Shown here: positions 57,301 to 64,000 of the stretch, piece after piece
How the letters are laid out: every line of letters begins with the position of its first letter
How positions within the stretch are numbered: position 1 is the first letter of the stretch
Assembly: GCF_014127485.1 (NCBI RefSeq)
Contig: NZ_CP059903.1
Span: 434,001 to 498,000 of the forward strand
Direction: 5' to 3'
DNA length: 64,000 nucleotides
Origin: Nocardioides dongkuii
Lineage (GTDB): Bacteria > Actinomycetota > Actinomycetes > Propionibacteriales > Nocardioidaceae
Translations under genes and position numbers: made by a program
Notes under the pieces: generated by a model
What the model was told of the DNA's origin: nothing
What the model saw: only the letters and a program-made list of their open reading frames with translations
Databases searched by the model: none

Positions 57301-58074
57301 ATGGACGCGCACGACGGGCCGCTGGCCGGGCGAGTGGCGCTGGTGACCGGCGCCGGACAGGGCGTGGGGCAGGGGATCGCCCTGGCCCTCGCCGGTGCCG
57401 GCGTCTCCGTGGCGGTCCTCGGCCGGACCGCCGCCACGTTGGAGGAGACCTGCCGGCAGCTGCGTGAGCGCGGGGTGGAGGCCGAGGCGTTCGTCTGCGA
57501 CGTCGCGGAGACCGACGCCGTGCCCGGCGTCGTCGACGCCGTCGCCGCGCGCTTCGGCCGTCTCGACATCCTGGTCAACAACGCCTGGGCCGGCGCGCAC
57601 GGGCCGCTGCTCGAGCTGAGCGAACGAGCCTTCCAGAAGGGCTTCCGGACCGGGCCGTTCGCGGCGTTCGCCTTCATGAAGGCCGCCCACCCGCACCTGA
57701 AGGCCACCGGCGACGGCTCGATCATCAACCTGGTGACCTCGGCGATGGTGCGCTGGGACTCCTCGACGTACGGCGCCTACGCCGCCGCCAAGGTGGCCCT
57801 GAAGTCGTTGACCCGCACCGCCGCGGTCGAGTGGGCGCGAGACGGCATCCGCGTCAACGCGATCGCCCCGCACGCGCTCTCACCGGGGCTGCAGTGGTGG
57901 ACCGAGACCAACCCGGAGGAGGCGGCCGAGTTCGTGGCCAGCATTCCGATGGGGCGTCTCGGTGACTGCGAGGAGGACATCGGCCGCGCGGTGGTGGCCC
58001 TCGTCGGCCCGGACCTGCGCTACCTCACCGGCGCCACGGTGCCCCTCGACGGCGGCCAGGCGTTCTTCGGCTGA
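57301..58074 (+). CDS. Short-chain dehydrogenase/reductase
   Basis: 257 residues. VALVTGAGQGVGQGIALALAGAG, ILVNNAWAGAHGPLLELSERAFQKGF, catalytic Ser in LVTSAMVRW and Tyr/Lys in YGAYAAAK, and RYLTGATVPLDGG. VLGRTAATLEET with Arg after Gly at the beta-2 end hints at NADP(H). It shares the NNAW variant with the SDR at 51797. AGGGAG precedes the ATG. Same strand and 27 bp behind the 3-alpha-HSD-like gene, so co-transcribed. Substrate unknown, likely a hydroxy or keto group on the same compound. Confidence 0.87.
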   Translation: MDAHDGPLAGRVALVTGAGQGVGQGIALALAGAGVSVAVLGRTAATLEETCRQLRERGVEAEAFVCDVAETDAVPGVVDAVAARFGRLDILVNNAWAGAHGPLLELSERAFQKGFRTGPFAAFAFMKAAHPHLKATGDGSIINLVTSAMVRWDSSTYGAYAAAKVALKSLTRTAAVEWARDGIRVNAIAPHALSPGLQWWTETNPEEAAEFVASIPMGRLGDCEEDIGRAVVALVGPDLRYLTGATVPLDGGQAFFG

Positions 58075-58093
58075 CGAGGTCCGGTCGTCCGTC

Positions 58094-58165
58094 CCACTCA
58101 GCGGGTGATGTGCGCCACGTCACTTGGGCTCCAGGCGCACCATGGGGGCCACGCCACTCAGAGGG
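58094..58165. promoter_or_regulatory. Repeated CCACTCAG(C/A)GGG boxes upstream of the TetR gene
   Basis: CCACTCAGCGGG at 58094-58105 and CCACTCAGAGGG at 58154-58165 lie 60 bp apart; each is followed within 3-9 nt by TGTG-containing sequence and CCACG. The second box ends 7 nt before the GTG of the TetR gene. An exact inverted copy lies at 62061-62072. A GTGATGTG/CACGTCAC dyad (58105-58123) overlaps box 1. Autoregulation by the TetR protein is the simplest reading. Confidence 0.5.
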
Positions 58166-58172
58166 GGAAGAT

Positions 58173-58787
58173 GTGCCACGCCTCGCCGGGGACCGGCCGC
58201 CCGCCGAGCCCACCTCGGCCGACCAGCGGGACCGCTACCACCGCATCCTCCGGGCGGCCGCGCGGCACGGCGCTACCAAGGGCCTCGAGCGGGTGCAGAT
58301 GGTCGACGTGGCCCGCGACGCCGGCGTGGCGATCGCGACGCTCTACCGCTACTTCCCGTCCAAGACGCACCTGTTCACCGCCCTGATGCACACCCGGGTC
58401 GAGCAGCTGGCCGCCCTCGGGGTGCGCTCGCGCGTGGGGGAGACCCCCGACCAGGGCATCGCCCGGCTCCTGGTGCGCGCCGGTCGCGACCTGCTGGACA
58501 ACCCGCTGCTGGCCCACGCGATGATGCAGTCCAACAACGCCGCCATCGCCCAGTCGCCGGACGAGGGCGTGACCCAGCTCTTCACCGACCTGATGCGCGC
58601 CGCCGGCGGGCTCGACGACCCCACGCCGTACGAGCTGCGGCTGCTGCGCCTGCTCGAGGAGGCGTGGTACGGCGTGGTCATGACCGCGCTCAACCGTCGC
58701 GACGACCCCGATCAGCTCGCCGCGGACACCGAGCTGATCTGCCGCCTGATGCTGCGGGGGCGCGAGGACGCCGCGACGGCCGACTAG
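58173..58787 (+). CDS. TetR-family regulator, KstR-like
   Basis: 204 residues. DNA-binding domain [56 protein letters not shown], very similar in style to KstR, the cholesterol catabolism repressor ([18 protein letters not shown]). The remainder ([41 protein letters not shown]) also follows KstR-type proteins. KstR itself binds a steroid acyl-CoA. The GTG at 58173 has GAGGGGGAAG upstream. Its TAG stop overlaps the convergent ligase stop in a shared CTAG. Confidence 0.85.
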   Translation: MPRLAGDRPPAEPTSADQRDRYHRILRAAARHGATKGLERVQMVDVARDAGVAIATLYRYFPSKTHLFTALMHTRVEQLAALGVRSRVGETPDQGIARLLVRAGRDLLDNPLLAHAMMQSNNAAIAQSPDEGVTQLFTDLMRAAGGLDDPTPYELRLLRLLEEAWYGVVMTALNRRDDPDQLAADTELICRLMLRGREDAATAD

Positions 58788-60427
58788 AAGCCGATGTCGC
58801 GGCGGACCACCTTGCCGGTGGCGTTGCGGGGCAGGGGCGTGGCGGCGATCCGCCAGCGGCTCGGCACCTTGAAGTAGGCGAGCGCGTCGACGGCGTGCGT
58901 GCGCAGCCGGTCCTCGAGATCGGTGAGGTCCGCGCCCGGGACCGGGACGACGATCGCGCCGACCTCCTGCCCGAGGTCCGGATGGGGGACGCCCAGGACG
59001 ATGCACTCGGCGACGTCGGGGTGCTCGGCGACGACGGCCTCGACCTCGGCGGGGTAGACGTTCTCCCCGCCGCGGATGATCAGGTCGGAGCGGCGGCTGC
59101 TGAGGCTGATCCGGCCCTGCTCGTCGAAGGTGCCGAGGTCGCCGGTGTGCAGCCAGCGGCCCTCGCGCAGGGCGCCGGCCGTGGCCTCCTCGTCGCCCCA
59201 GTAGCCCAGCATGTTGTACGCGCTGCGCACGCAGACCTCGCCCTCGACGCCGGCCGGCACGGGCTGCCCGTCCGCGCCACGGATCTCCATCTCCACCCCG
59301 ACGATCGGGCGGCCCAGGGTCCCGGGCGCCTCGGCGAGGTCGAGGGGGCTGGCCACGGCGACCGCCGTGCACGACTCGGTGAGGCCGTAGCTGTCGACCA
59401 GCGAGGAGGCGAAGGGCAGGTGGTCGCGCAGGCGCTGCTTGAGCTGCGGCGACGACGGCGCGGAGGCGAGCGCGAACGCGCTCAGCGACGACGTGTCGTA
59501 CCCGGAGAGGTCGGCCTCGAGCAGCCGCGAGGCCATCGTCGGCACCGCGCCCCAGTTGGTGACCCGCTCCTGCTCGACCAGCCGCATGACCGGGTCGACC
59601 TGGAAGGCGCCGAGGTGCAGGGCGACCTTGCTGCCGGTGGCCAGGCGCGGCACCGCCAGGTTGTGCAGGCTCGCGATGTGGAAGAGCGGCATCGCCAGCA
59701 GGTAGCTGCGGTCCCGCGGGTCGGTCGGGTCGCCGAACGCGCCGAGGATGGCGTCGTTGAGCCGGTGGTACTCCACGACCGAGAGCAGGTTGCGGTGCGA
59801 GTGCGTGGCGCCCTTGGGGCGGCCCGAGGTGCCGGAGGTGTAGAGGATGACGGCCGGGTCGTCCTCGGCCACGTCGGCGGAGGGGAGCGGGGCGTCCGGG
59901 TACGCCGCGGCGAGCCGGCGTACGTCGTCGAGGCCGAGCACCGGCACCGTGGCGCCCTCGAGCGCTGCCCGGCGCTTCTCGTCGGCGACCACCAGCACCG
60001 GGGTGGCGTGCTCGAGGCCGTAGGCCAGCTCGCGCGGCGACCACCAGGCGTTGAACCCGACGGCGACCGCACCGATCGAGGTGACGGCCCAGAAGGTGAC
60101 GATCCACTCGGTGGTGTTGGCGGCCGCGATGGCGACCCGGTCGCCCCGGCGTACGCCGTGGTCCTCGCGCAGCGCCTGGGCGAGGGAGGAGACCATCGCC
60201 GCGTGCTGGGCGTAGCTCAGCCGCTCCTCGAGGGTGGCGACGTAGGTGCGCTCGCCGTGCTGGACGGAGTCGGCCAGCAGCTCGTGCAGGGCGCGGCGCC
60301 GGCGGACGAACACCTGCACCGGAGCGCCCAGCACCTCGTCCGACTCGAGCTCGAACGGCGCGCCGGGGGCGCACAGACCGGCGACCACCTGCTGGGCGGC
60401 GAGTCGGGGGTCGGTCTGCTGGCTCAT
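58784..60427 (-). CDS. Acyl-CoA ligase (FadD-type, AMP-forming)
   Basis: 547 residues. Adenylation motifs: [18 protein letters not shown] (about 215-232), [47 protein letters not shown], and the C-terminal Lys in [15 protein letters not shown]. It activates a carboxylic acid to its CoA thioester via an acyl-AMP. The substrate cannot be told from sequence; a steroid side chain or bile acid fits the neighbours. The ATG at 60427 is preceded by GAGGAGA. Its stop overlaps that of the KstR-like gene tail to tail (58784-58787). Confidence 0.88.
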   Translation of the reverse strand: MSQQTDPRLAAQQVVAGLCAPGAPFELESDEVLGAPVQVFVRRRRALHELLADSVQHGERTYVATLEERLSYAQHAAMVSSLAQALREDHGVRRGDRVAIAAANTTEWIVTFWAVTSIGAVAVGFNAWWSPRELAYGLEHATPVLVVADEKRRAALEGATVPVLGLDDVRRLAAAYPDAPLPSADVAEDDPAVILYTSGTSGRPKGATHSHRNLLSVVEYHRLNDAILGAFGDPTDPRDRSYLLAMPLFHIASLHNLAVPRLATGSKVALHLGAFQVDPVMRLVEQERVTNWGAVPTMASRLLEADLSGYDTSSLSAFALASAPSSPQLKQRLRDHLPFASSLVDSYGLTESCTAVAVASPLDLAEAPGTLGRPIVGVEMEIRGADGQPVPAGVEGEVCVRSAYNMLGYWGDEEATAGALREGRWLHTGDLGTFDEQGRISLSSRRSDLIIRGGENVYPAEVEAVVAEHPDVAECIVLGVPHPDLGQEVGAIVVPVPGADLTDLEDRLRTHAVDALAYFKVPSRWRIAATPLPRNATGKVVRRDIGF

Positions 60428-60457
60428 GCGTTCTCCTCGGATCGTGGTCGTGCGGCG

Positions 60458-60477
60458 ACTCATCATCGAGGATGAGT
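60458..60477. promoter_or_regulatory. Dyad upstream of the acyl-CoA ligase
   Basis: ACTCATC (60458-60464) and GATGAGT (60471-60477) form a perfect inverted repeat with a 6-nt spacer, 30 bp before the ligase ATG (minus strand) and in the region shared with the divergent amidase. It could be an operator for one of the local TetR proteins. Confidence 0.4.
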
Positions 60478-60627
60478 GACCTGCGCCGCACCGGCCTTCC
60501 GATCATCGGGACTCGGCCCGCCCGGTGCGCCGGCGACCCGCGCGGCGTCCCGGTGAGCGGGACCGCCGGGCCGAGGGTGGTGCCGGTCACTCCGAGGCTT
60601 GCTCCCCACCCACCGAGAGGCAGAACC

Positions 60628-62046
60628 GTGCGCACCGACGACGGCAGCACCGACGCCACCGCCCTGGCCGCCGCGATCCGCGCCGGCGAGCTGGACGCCC
60701 GGGAGGTCGTCCAGGAGTCGATCGCGCGGATCGAGCGGCACGACCCGGACCTCAACGCCATCGCGCACCCGCGGTTCGAGCAGGCCCTCGCCGAGGTCGA
60801 CGCCGGCCTGCCCGAGGGACCCCTGCGCGGGGTGCCGGTGCTGGTCAAGGACCTGTACGCCGACGTCGCCGGGCTGCCGTCGACGAAGGGCAGCCGGCTG
60901 TTCGCCGACGGGGTGGCCACCGAGGACAGCGAGCTGGTGCGGCGCTACCGGGCGGCGGGGGCGGTCGTGCTGGGCACGACCAACGTGCCCGAGCTCGGCC
61001 TCAACGCCAGCACCGAGGGGCAGCTGTTCGGGCCCTGCCGCAACCCGCGCGACCTCGACCGGTCCACCGGCGGGTCCAGCGGCGGCTCGGCCGTGGCGGT
61101 CGCGACCGGGATGGTGCCGGTCGCGACGGCGAGCGACGGCGGCGGGTCGATCCGGATCCCCGCCGCGATGAACGGCCTGTTCGGGCTCAAGCCGGGCCGC
61201 GGCCGGGTCAGCCCCGCGCCGTACCCCTCCCTGCTCGCGGGACCGGTCAGCGTGCACCACGCGCTCACCACCACCGTGCGCGACAGCGCGCTGCTGCTCG
61301 ACGTCGCCCACGGCTCGCTGCCGGGCGACGCGTTCGGCGCCCCGGCCCCCGCGGCGCCGTACGTCGAGCTGGCCGCACGCCCGCCCGGCCGGCTCCGGGT
61401 CGCCCTGGCCACCGCCCCCGGCGACGGCGAGCCGGCGAACCCCGAAGTCGTCGCGGTGCTGCGACGCGCGGCGGACCTGCTCACCGACCTCGGCCACGAG
61501 GTCGTCGAGACCACCCTGGACTACCGGCTCGAGGACGCCCAGGGCGGCGGCGCCGTCCTGATGGGCTCCGGCCTGGTGGCCGCCGTCGACGCCCGGCTGG
61601 CCGCGCTCGGCCGCGAGCTGCGCGACGACGACCTCGAGCCGTTCACCCGGCTCCTCCTCGACCACTACCGCGCGACGCTGACCGGCGCCGACGTCACCCG
61701 GGCGCTCGAGACCGCCCAGCGGGTCGGCTGGCGGCTGGGCCGGCAGCTGAGCTCCTACGACGTCCTCCTCACCCCGACGGTGGCCGAGCCGGTGCCGCTG
61801 CTCGGCACGCTGGACACGATGCGCCCGGAGACCGTCTGGGAGCACGGCGGGCGGTTCGCGGCGTTCACCAGCGTCTTCAACCTGACCGGTCAGCCCGCGA
61901 TGTCGCTGCCCCTCGGCAGCGACGAGCGCGGGCTCCCGGTGGGCGTCCAGGTCGCCGCGGACCTGGGTGGCGAGGGGCTGCTGCTGTCCCTGGCGGCGCA
62001 GGTCGAGCAGGCCGCGCCCTGGGCGCTCCGGGCCCCGGGCTACTGA
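60628..62046 (+). CDS. Amidase (amidase signature family)
   Basis: 472 residues. The Ser-cisSer-Lys triad is present: Lys74 in VLVKDLYA, cis-Ser about 150 in STGGSSGGSAVAVATG, and nucleophile Ser174 in SDGGGSIRIPAA. These enzymes hydrolyse carboxamides in the cytoplasm. There is no signal peptide. The GTG at 60628 with GAGAGG upstream was chosen because the preceding 50 in-frame codons are Pro/Arg-rich and unlike the family. Between the ligase and an oligopeptide-type transporter, it might deconjugate an amide-linked substrate such as an N-acyl amino acid or bile-acid conjugate; that is inference. Confidence 0.87.
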   Translation: MRTDDGSTDATALAAAIRAGELDAREVVQESIARIERHDPDLNAIAHPRFEQALAEVDAGLPEGPLRGVPVLVKDLYADVAGLPSTKGSRLFADGVATEDSELVRRYRAAGAVVLGTTNVPELGLNASTEGQLFGPCRNPRDLDRSTGGSSGGSAVAVATGMVPVATASDGGGSIRIPAAMNGLFGLKPGRGRVSPAPYPSLLAGPVSVHHALTTTVRDSALLLDVAHGSLPGDAFGAPAPAAPYVELAARPPGRLRVALATAPGDGEPANPEVVAVLRRAADLLTDLGHEVVETTLDYRLEDAQGGGAVLMGSGLVAAVDARLAALGRELRDDDLEPFTRLLLDHYRATLTGADVTRALETAQRVGWRLGRQLSSYDVLLTPTVAEPVPLLGTLDTMRPETVWEHGGRFAAFTSVFNLTGQPAMSLPLGSDERGLPVGVQVAADLGGEGLLLSLAAQVEQAAPWALRAPGY

Positions 62047-62060
62047 CCTGCCGGGGGCCT

Positions 62061-62110
62061 CCCGCTGAGTGGAATCCGGGCCTGTGGCGCGGGTCACCGG
62101 AACCTAGCCT
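62061..62110 (+). promoter_or_regulatory. Promoter/operator region of the ABC transporter genes
   Basis: CCCGCTGAGTGG (62061-62072) is the exact reverse complement of the box at 58094. TGTGG-N6-TCACC (62083-62098) resembles a CRP/GlxR half-conserved site, and TAGCCT (62105-62110) is a good -10. A GGAGGAG ribosome site then precedes the GTG at 62138, so this message has a short leader. Confidence 0.5.
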
Positions 62111-62137
62111 CCGACCCAAGATCTGGGAGGAGACCAG

Positions 62138-63088
62138 GTGTTCAAGGTTCTGACCCGGGTGGCCGAGCTCGCCGCGGTGCTGTTGCTCGTCAGCTTCGGC
62201 GTGTTCTTGATGGTCGCCCTGATCCCCGGCGACCCCGCGACCGCGATCCTCGGCTCGGGGAAGCCGCCCGAGCAGTACGACGCGCTGCGGGAGGAGCTGG
62301 GGCTCAACGACCCCCTCCTGATGCGCTACCTCGACTGGCTCGGCGGCGCGCTCACCGGCGACCTGGGCAACTCGATCCTGCCGCCCGAGACCCCGGTCGT
62401 GGACCGGCTGATGGCGGCGTTCCCCGTGAGCCTCCAGCTGGCCGCGATGGGCATGGTGATGGCGCTCGTGATCGCCATCCCGCTGGCCCTGGTGGCCGCC
62501 GCCAGGCAGGGCGGTCTCGTGGACCGGATCATCGGCGCCTCGATGTTCGGCCTGCTCTCGGTGCCGTCGTTCCTCGCGGGCCTGGTCCTGATCATGGTCT
62601 TCGTCAACGACCTGGGTTGGTTCCCCCGCGCCCAGTGGGTGCGGATCAGTGAGTCGCTGACCGGCAACCTGCACCACGCGTTCCTGCCGGCGCTCGTCAT
62701 CGCGCTGAGCGAGGTCGCGCTGTTCACCCGGATCCTCCGCAACGACCTGGTCGTCACCCTCCAGGAGGACTTCGTGCTCGCGGCGCGCGCCCGCGGCGTG
62801 CCGCCGTGGCGGATCATGGTCGGCGACGCCCTGCGGCCCTCGTCGTTCTCGGCCATCACGCTCTTCGGCATCAGCACCGGGCGGCTCATCGGCAGCACGG
62901 TGATCGTCGAGTACATGTTCACCCTGCCGGGGATGGGGTCGCTGGTGGTCGGCGGTGCGCAGACCGGCAACTTCCCGATCGTGCAGGGCGCGGTGCTCGT
63001 GACCGCGGTGATCTACGTGCTGGTCAACACCTGCGTCGACCTCTCGTACGGATTCCTCGACCCCAGGACGCGCCGTGTTCATGTCTGA
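62138..63088 (+). CDS. ABC transporter permease, DppB/OppB-like
   Basis: 316 residues with six hydrophobic helices. The family N-terminus is clear (LLVSFGVFLMVALIPGDPATAILG, LREELGLNDPLLMRYLDWLGGALTGDLGNS). The EAA-type loop reads AARARGVPPWRIMVGDALRPSS, and the end reads VIVEYMFTLPGMGSLV..A. It is one of two permeases of a peptide/nickel-type importer; the solute-binding protein and ATPases must lie beyond the window. Its 3' end overlaps the next permease by 8 bp. GTG with strong GGAGGAG. Confidence 0.92.
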   Translation: MFKVLTRVAELAAVLLLVSFGVFLMVALIPGDPATAILGSGKPPEQYDALREELGLNDPLLMRYLDWLGGALTGDLGNSILPPETPVVDRLMAAFPVSLQLAAMGMVMALVIAIPLALVAAARQGGLVDRIIGASMFGLLSVPSFLAGLVLIMVFVNDLGWFPRAQWVRISESLTGNLHHAFLPALVIALSEVALFTRILRNDLVVTLQEDFVLAARARGVPPWRIMVGDALRPSSFSAITLFGISTGRLIGSTVIVEYMFTLPGMGSLVVGGAQTGNFPIVQGAVLVTAVIYVLVNTCVDLSYGFLDPRTRRVHV

Positions 63089-64000
63089 CTCCCGCCGCCT
63101 CCGCGGCACCACGCTGAGCCGGGCCCGGATGGCGACCATCGGCGGCGGCATGGTCGTCGGCGGCATCGCCCTCGCGGTCCTCGCGGTCACGGTCCTGTCC
63201 GGCGCCCTGGCCGCCCTGGCCGTCGTCGCCGGCCTGGTGCTGGTGGTCTCCGGCGCCGGCCGGCTGCTCTGGGCCGCACGGCGGCGCAAGGTCGACCTGC
63301 TGCCGTGGCTGTGCTTCGGGTGGCTCGTGCTCCTGGGCGTCGTCGCCGTCCTGGCGCCCTGGCTGCCGTTCCCGGAGGGGCGCGACGCGACCGCCGCGCT
63401 GACCGAGCCGATCTTCCTGGACCCGCTGAAGTACGGCGACCACGTGCTCGGCACCAACGGCGCGGGGCTGGACATGCTCACCCGCGCGGTCTTCGGCGCC
63501 CGGACCTCGCTGGTGATCTCGCTGACCGCCATCGTCATCGGCATCGCCGTCGGCGGACTCGTCGGCGTCGTGGCCGGGTTCTACCGCAAGGGCGTGGACC
63601 GCTCCATCGGCATCGTGACCAACGCGGTGCTCGCCGTGCCCCCGCTCATCCTGCTCATCGCGCTCGCCGCGATCCTCGCCCCCAACATCCGGAACATGGC
63701 CTTCGCCCTGGCGGCACTGACCATCCCCGGCATGATCCGGATCGCCCGGGCCAGCACCATCTCCTTCGCCCAGCGCGAGTTCGTGCTGGCCGCCCACGCC
63801 ATGGGTGCGAGCCGGGCGCGGATCATGCTGCGGGAGCTGGTCCCCAACGTCGCCCTGCCGCTGTTCTCGATGGCCGTCGTCACGATCTCTGCGCTCATCG
63901 TCGCCGAGGCGTCCCTCAGCTTCCTCGGCCTCGGGATCGCCCAGCCGGAGCCGACCTGGGGCAACATGATCGCCGAGGCCCAGGCGGGTGACACGGTCGA
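63081..64000 (+). CDS. ABC transporter permease, DppC/OppC-like, truncated by window end
   Basis: The ATG at 63081 lies 8 bp inside the preceding gene (ATGTCTGA) and the frame stays open to the last base, giving 306 visible codons. An unusual N-terminal region of two or three hydrophobic helices (about 20-70, then 85-105) precedes the usual DppC core: HVLGTNGAGLDMLTRAVFGARTSLVISL, LVGVVAGFYRKGVDR, the EAA loop AAHAMGASRARIMLRELVPN, and AEASLSFLGLGIAQPEPTWGNM. It pairs with the DppB-like permease. Relatives often lack the extra N-terminal helices. The C-terminus is outside the window. Confidence 0.9.
   Translation, partial: MSDSRRLRGTTLSRARMATIGGGMVVGGIALAVLAVTVLSGALAALAVVAGLVLVVSGAGRLLWAARRRKVDLLPWLCFGWLVLLGVVAVLAPWLPFPEGRDATAALTEPIFLDPLKYGDHVLGTNGAGLDMLTRAVFGARTSLVISLTAIVIGIAVGGLVGVVAGFYRKGVDRSIGIVTNAVLAVPPLILLIALAAILAPNIRNMAFALAALTIPGMIRIARASTISFAQREFVLAAHAMGASRARIMLRELVPNVALPLFSMAVVTISALIVAEASLSFLGLGIAQPEPTWGNMIAEAQAGDTV

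Noticed and set aside
63305..63991. Arg-rich frame of 228 codons at the end of the window.
   Set aside because: The true gene starts at ATG 63081 in another frame, stays open to the window end and has full DppC motifs.
1..64000. CRISPR array, insertion sequence, prophage or classic riboswitch.
   Set aside because: No regularly spaced repeats, transposase, phage genes or recognisable riboswitch core were found on either strand.

Overview
The window is about 72% GC and reads as the chromosome of an actinobacterium close to Nocardioides. Evidence: GC-rich third codon positions, many GTG starts, 4-bp ATGA/GTGA gene overlaps, BldG, and core gene orders shared with Streptomyces and Mycobacterium (HAD phosphatase-ssd-tad genes-DEAH helicase-bldG-hppA-methyltransferase-topA-tmk-holB, and the Rv0535-Rv0541c-like block). 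No phage, insertion sequence or CRISPR array is visible.

Layout. 1-1852: end of nirB, nirD and a HemD-like winged-helix regulator (assimilatory nitrite reduction). 1909-4008: a GAF/PP2C phosphatase. 4084-7845: a translationally coupled operon for a LytS/LytR-type two-component system, a small membrane protein and a sodium:solute (carboxylate) symporter. 7907-10023: DUF1360 protein, methyltransferase and a Fic-like protein with a ruined active site. 10287-18686: Tad/Flp pilus block (HAD phosphatase, CpaE-like protein, TadA, TadB, TadC, pilin, two TadE-like proteins) and a DEAH helicase. 18842-21740: bldG and hppA. 22180-32184: two very large exported repeat proteins and a lipoprotein, interrupted by a methyltransferase, lying inside otherwise conserved core synteny. 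32335-38525: topA, tmk, holB and an exported TAP-type peptidase. 38480-40822: LysR regulator, small zinc-ribbon-like protein, tRNA-Thr(CGT), two small genes. 40824-47439: a conserved but functionally obscure block (molybdenum oxidoreductase with cytochrome b helices, methyltransferase, DUF2064 protein, GT2 glycosyltransferase, membrane protein, sugar epimerase, MTA phosphorylase).

47556-64000 is an accessory catabolic region: lipoprotein, two TetR regulators, IclR regulator, flavin/Fe-S OYE-family reductase, three SDR dehydrogenases (one closely resembling 3-alpha-hydroxysteroid dehydrogenase), Rieske oxygenase KshA, an HsaA-like flavin monooxygenase, an acyl-CoA ligase, an amidase and two peptide-type ABC permeases. 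Together these suggest uptake and breakdown of a steroid or bile-acid-like compound, with several candidate operators between the genes.

Two themes recur. Many starts have a TANNNT hexamer 6-7 nt upstream and no Shine-Dalgarno sequence, which points to leaderless mRNAs; at two genes the hexamer contains the upstream gene's TAG stop. Several gene ends carry long, nearly perfect inverted repeats without a U tract, probably the local terminator style. The longest gene-free stretches (10024-10286, 49068-49334, 54099-54368) are each under 300 bp and are described individually.
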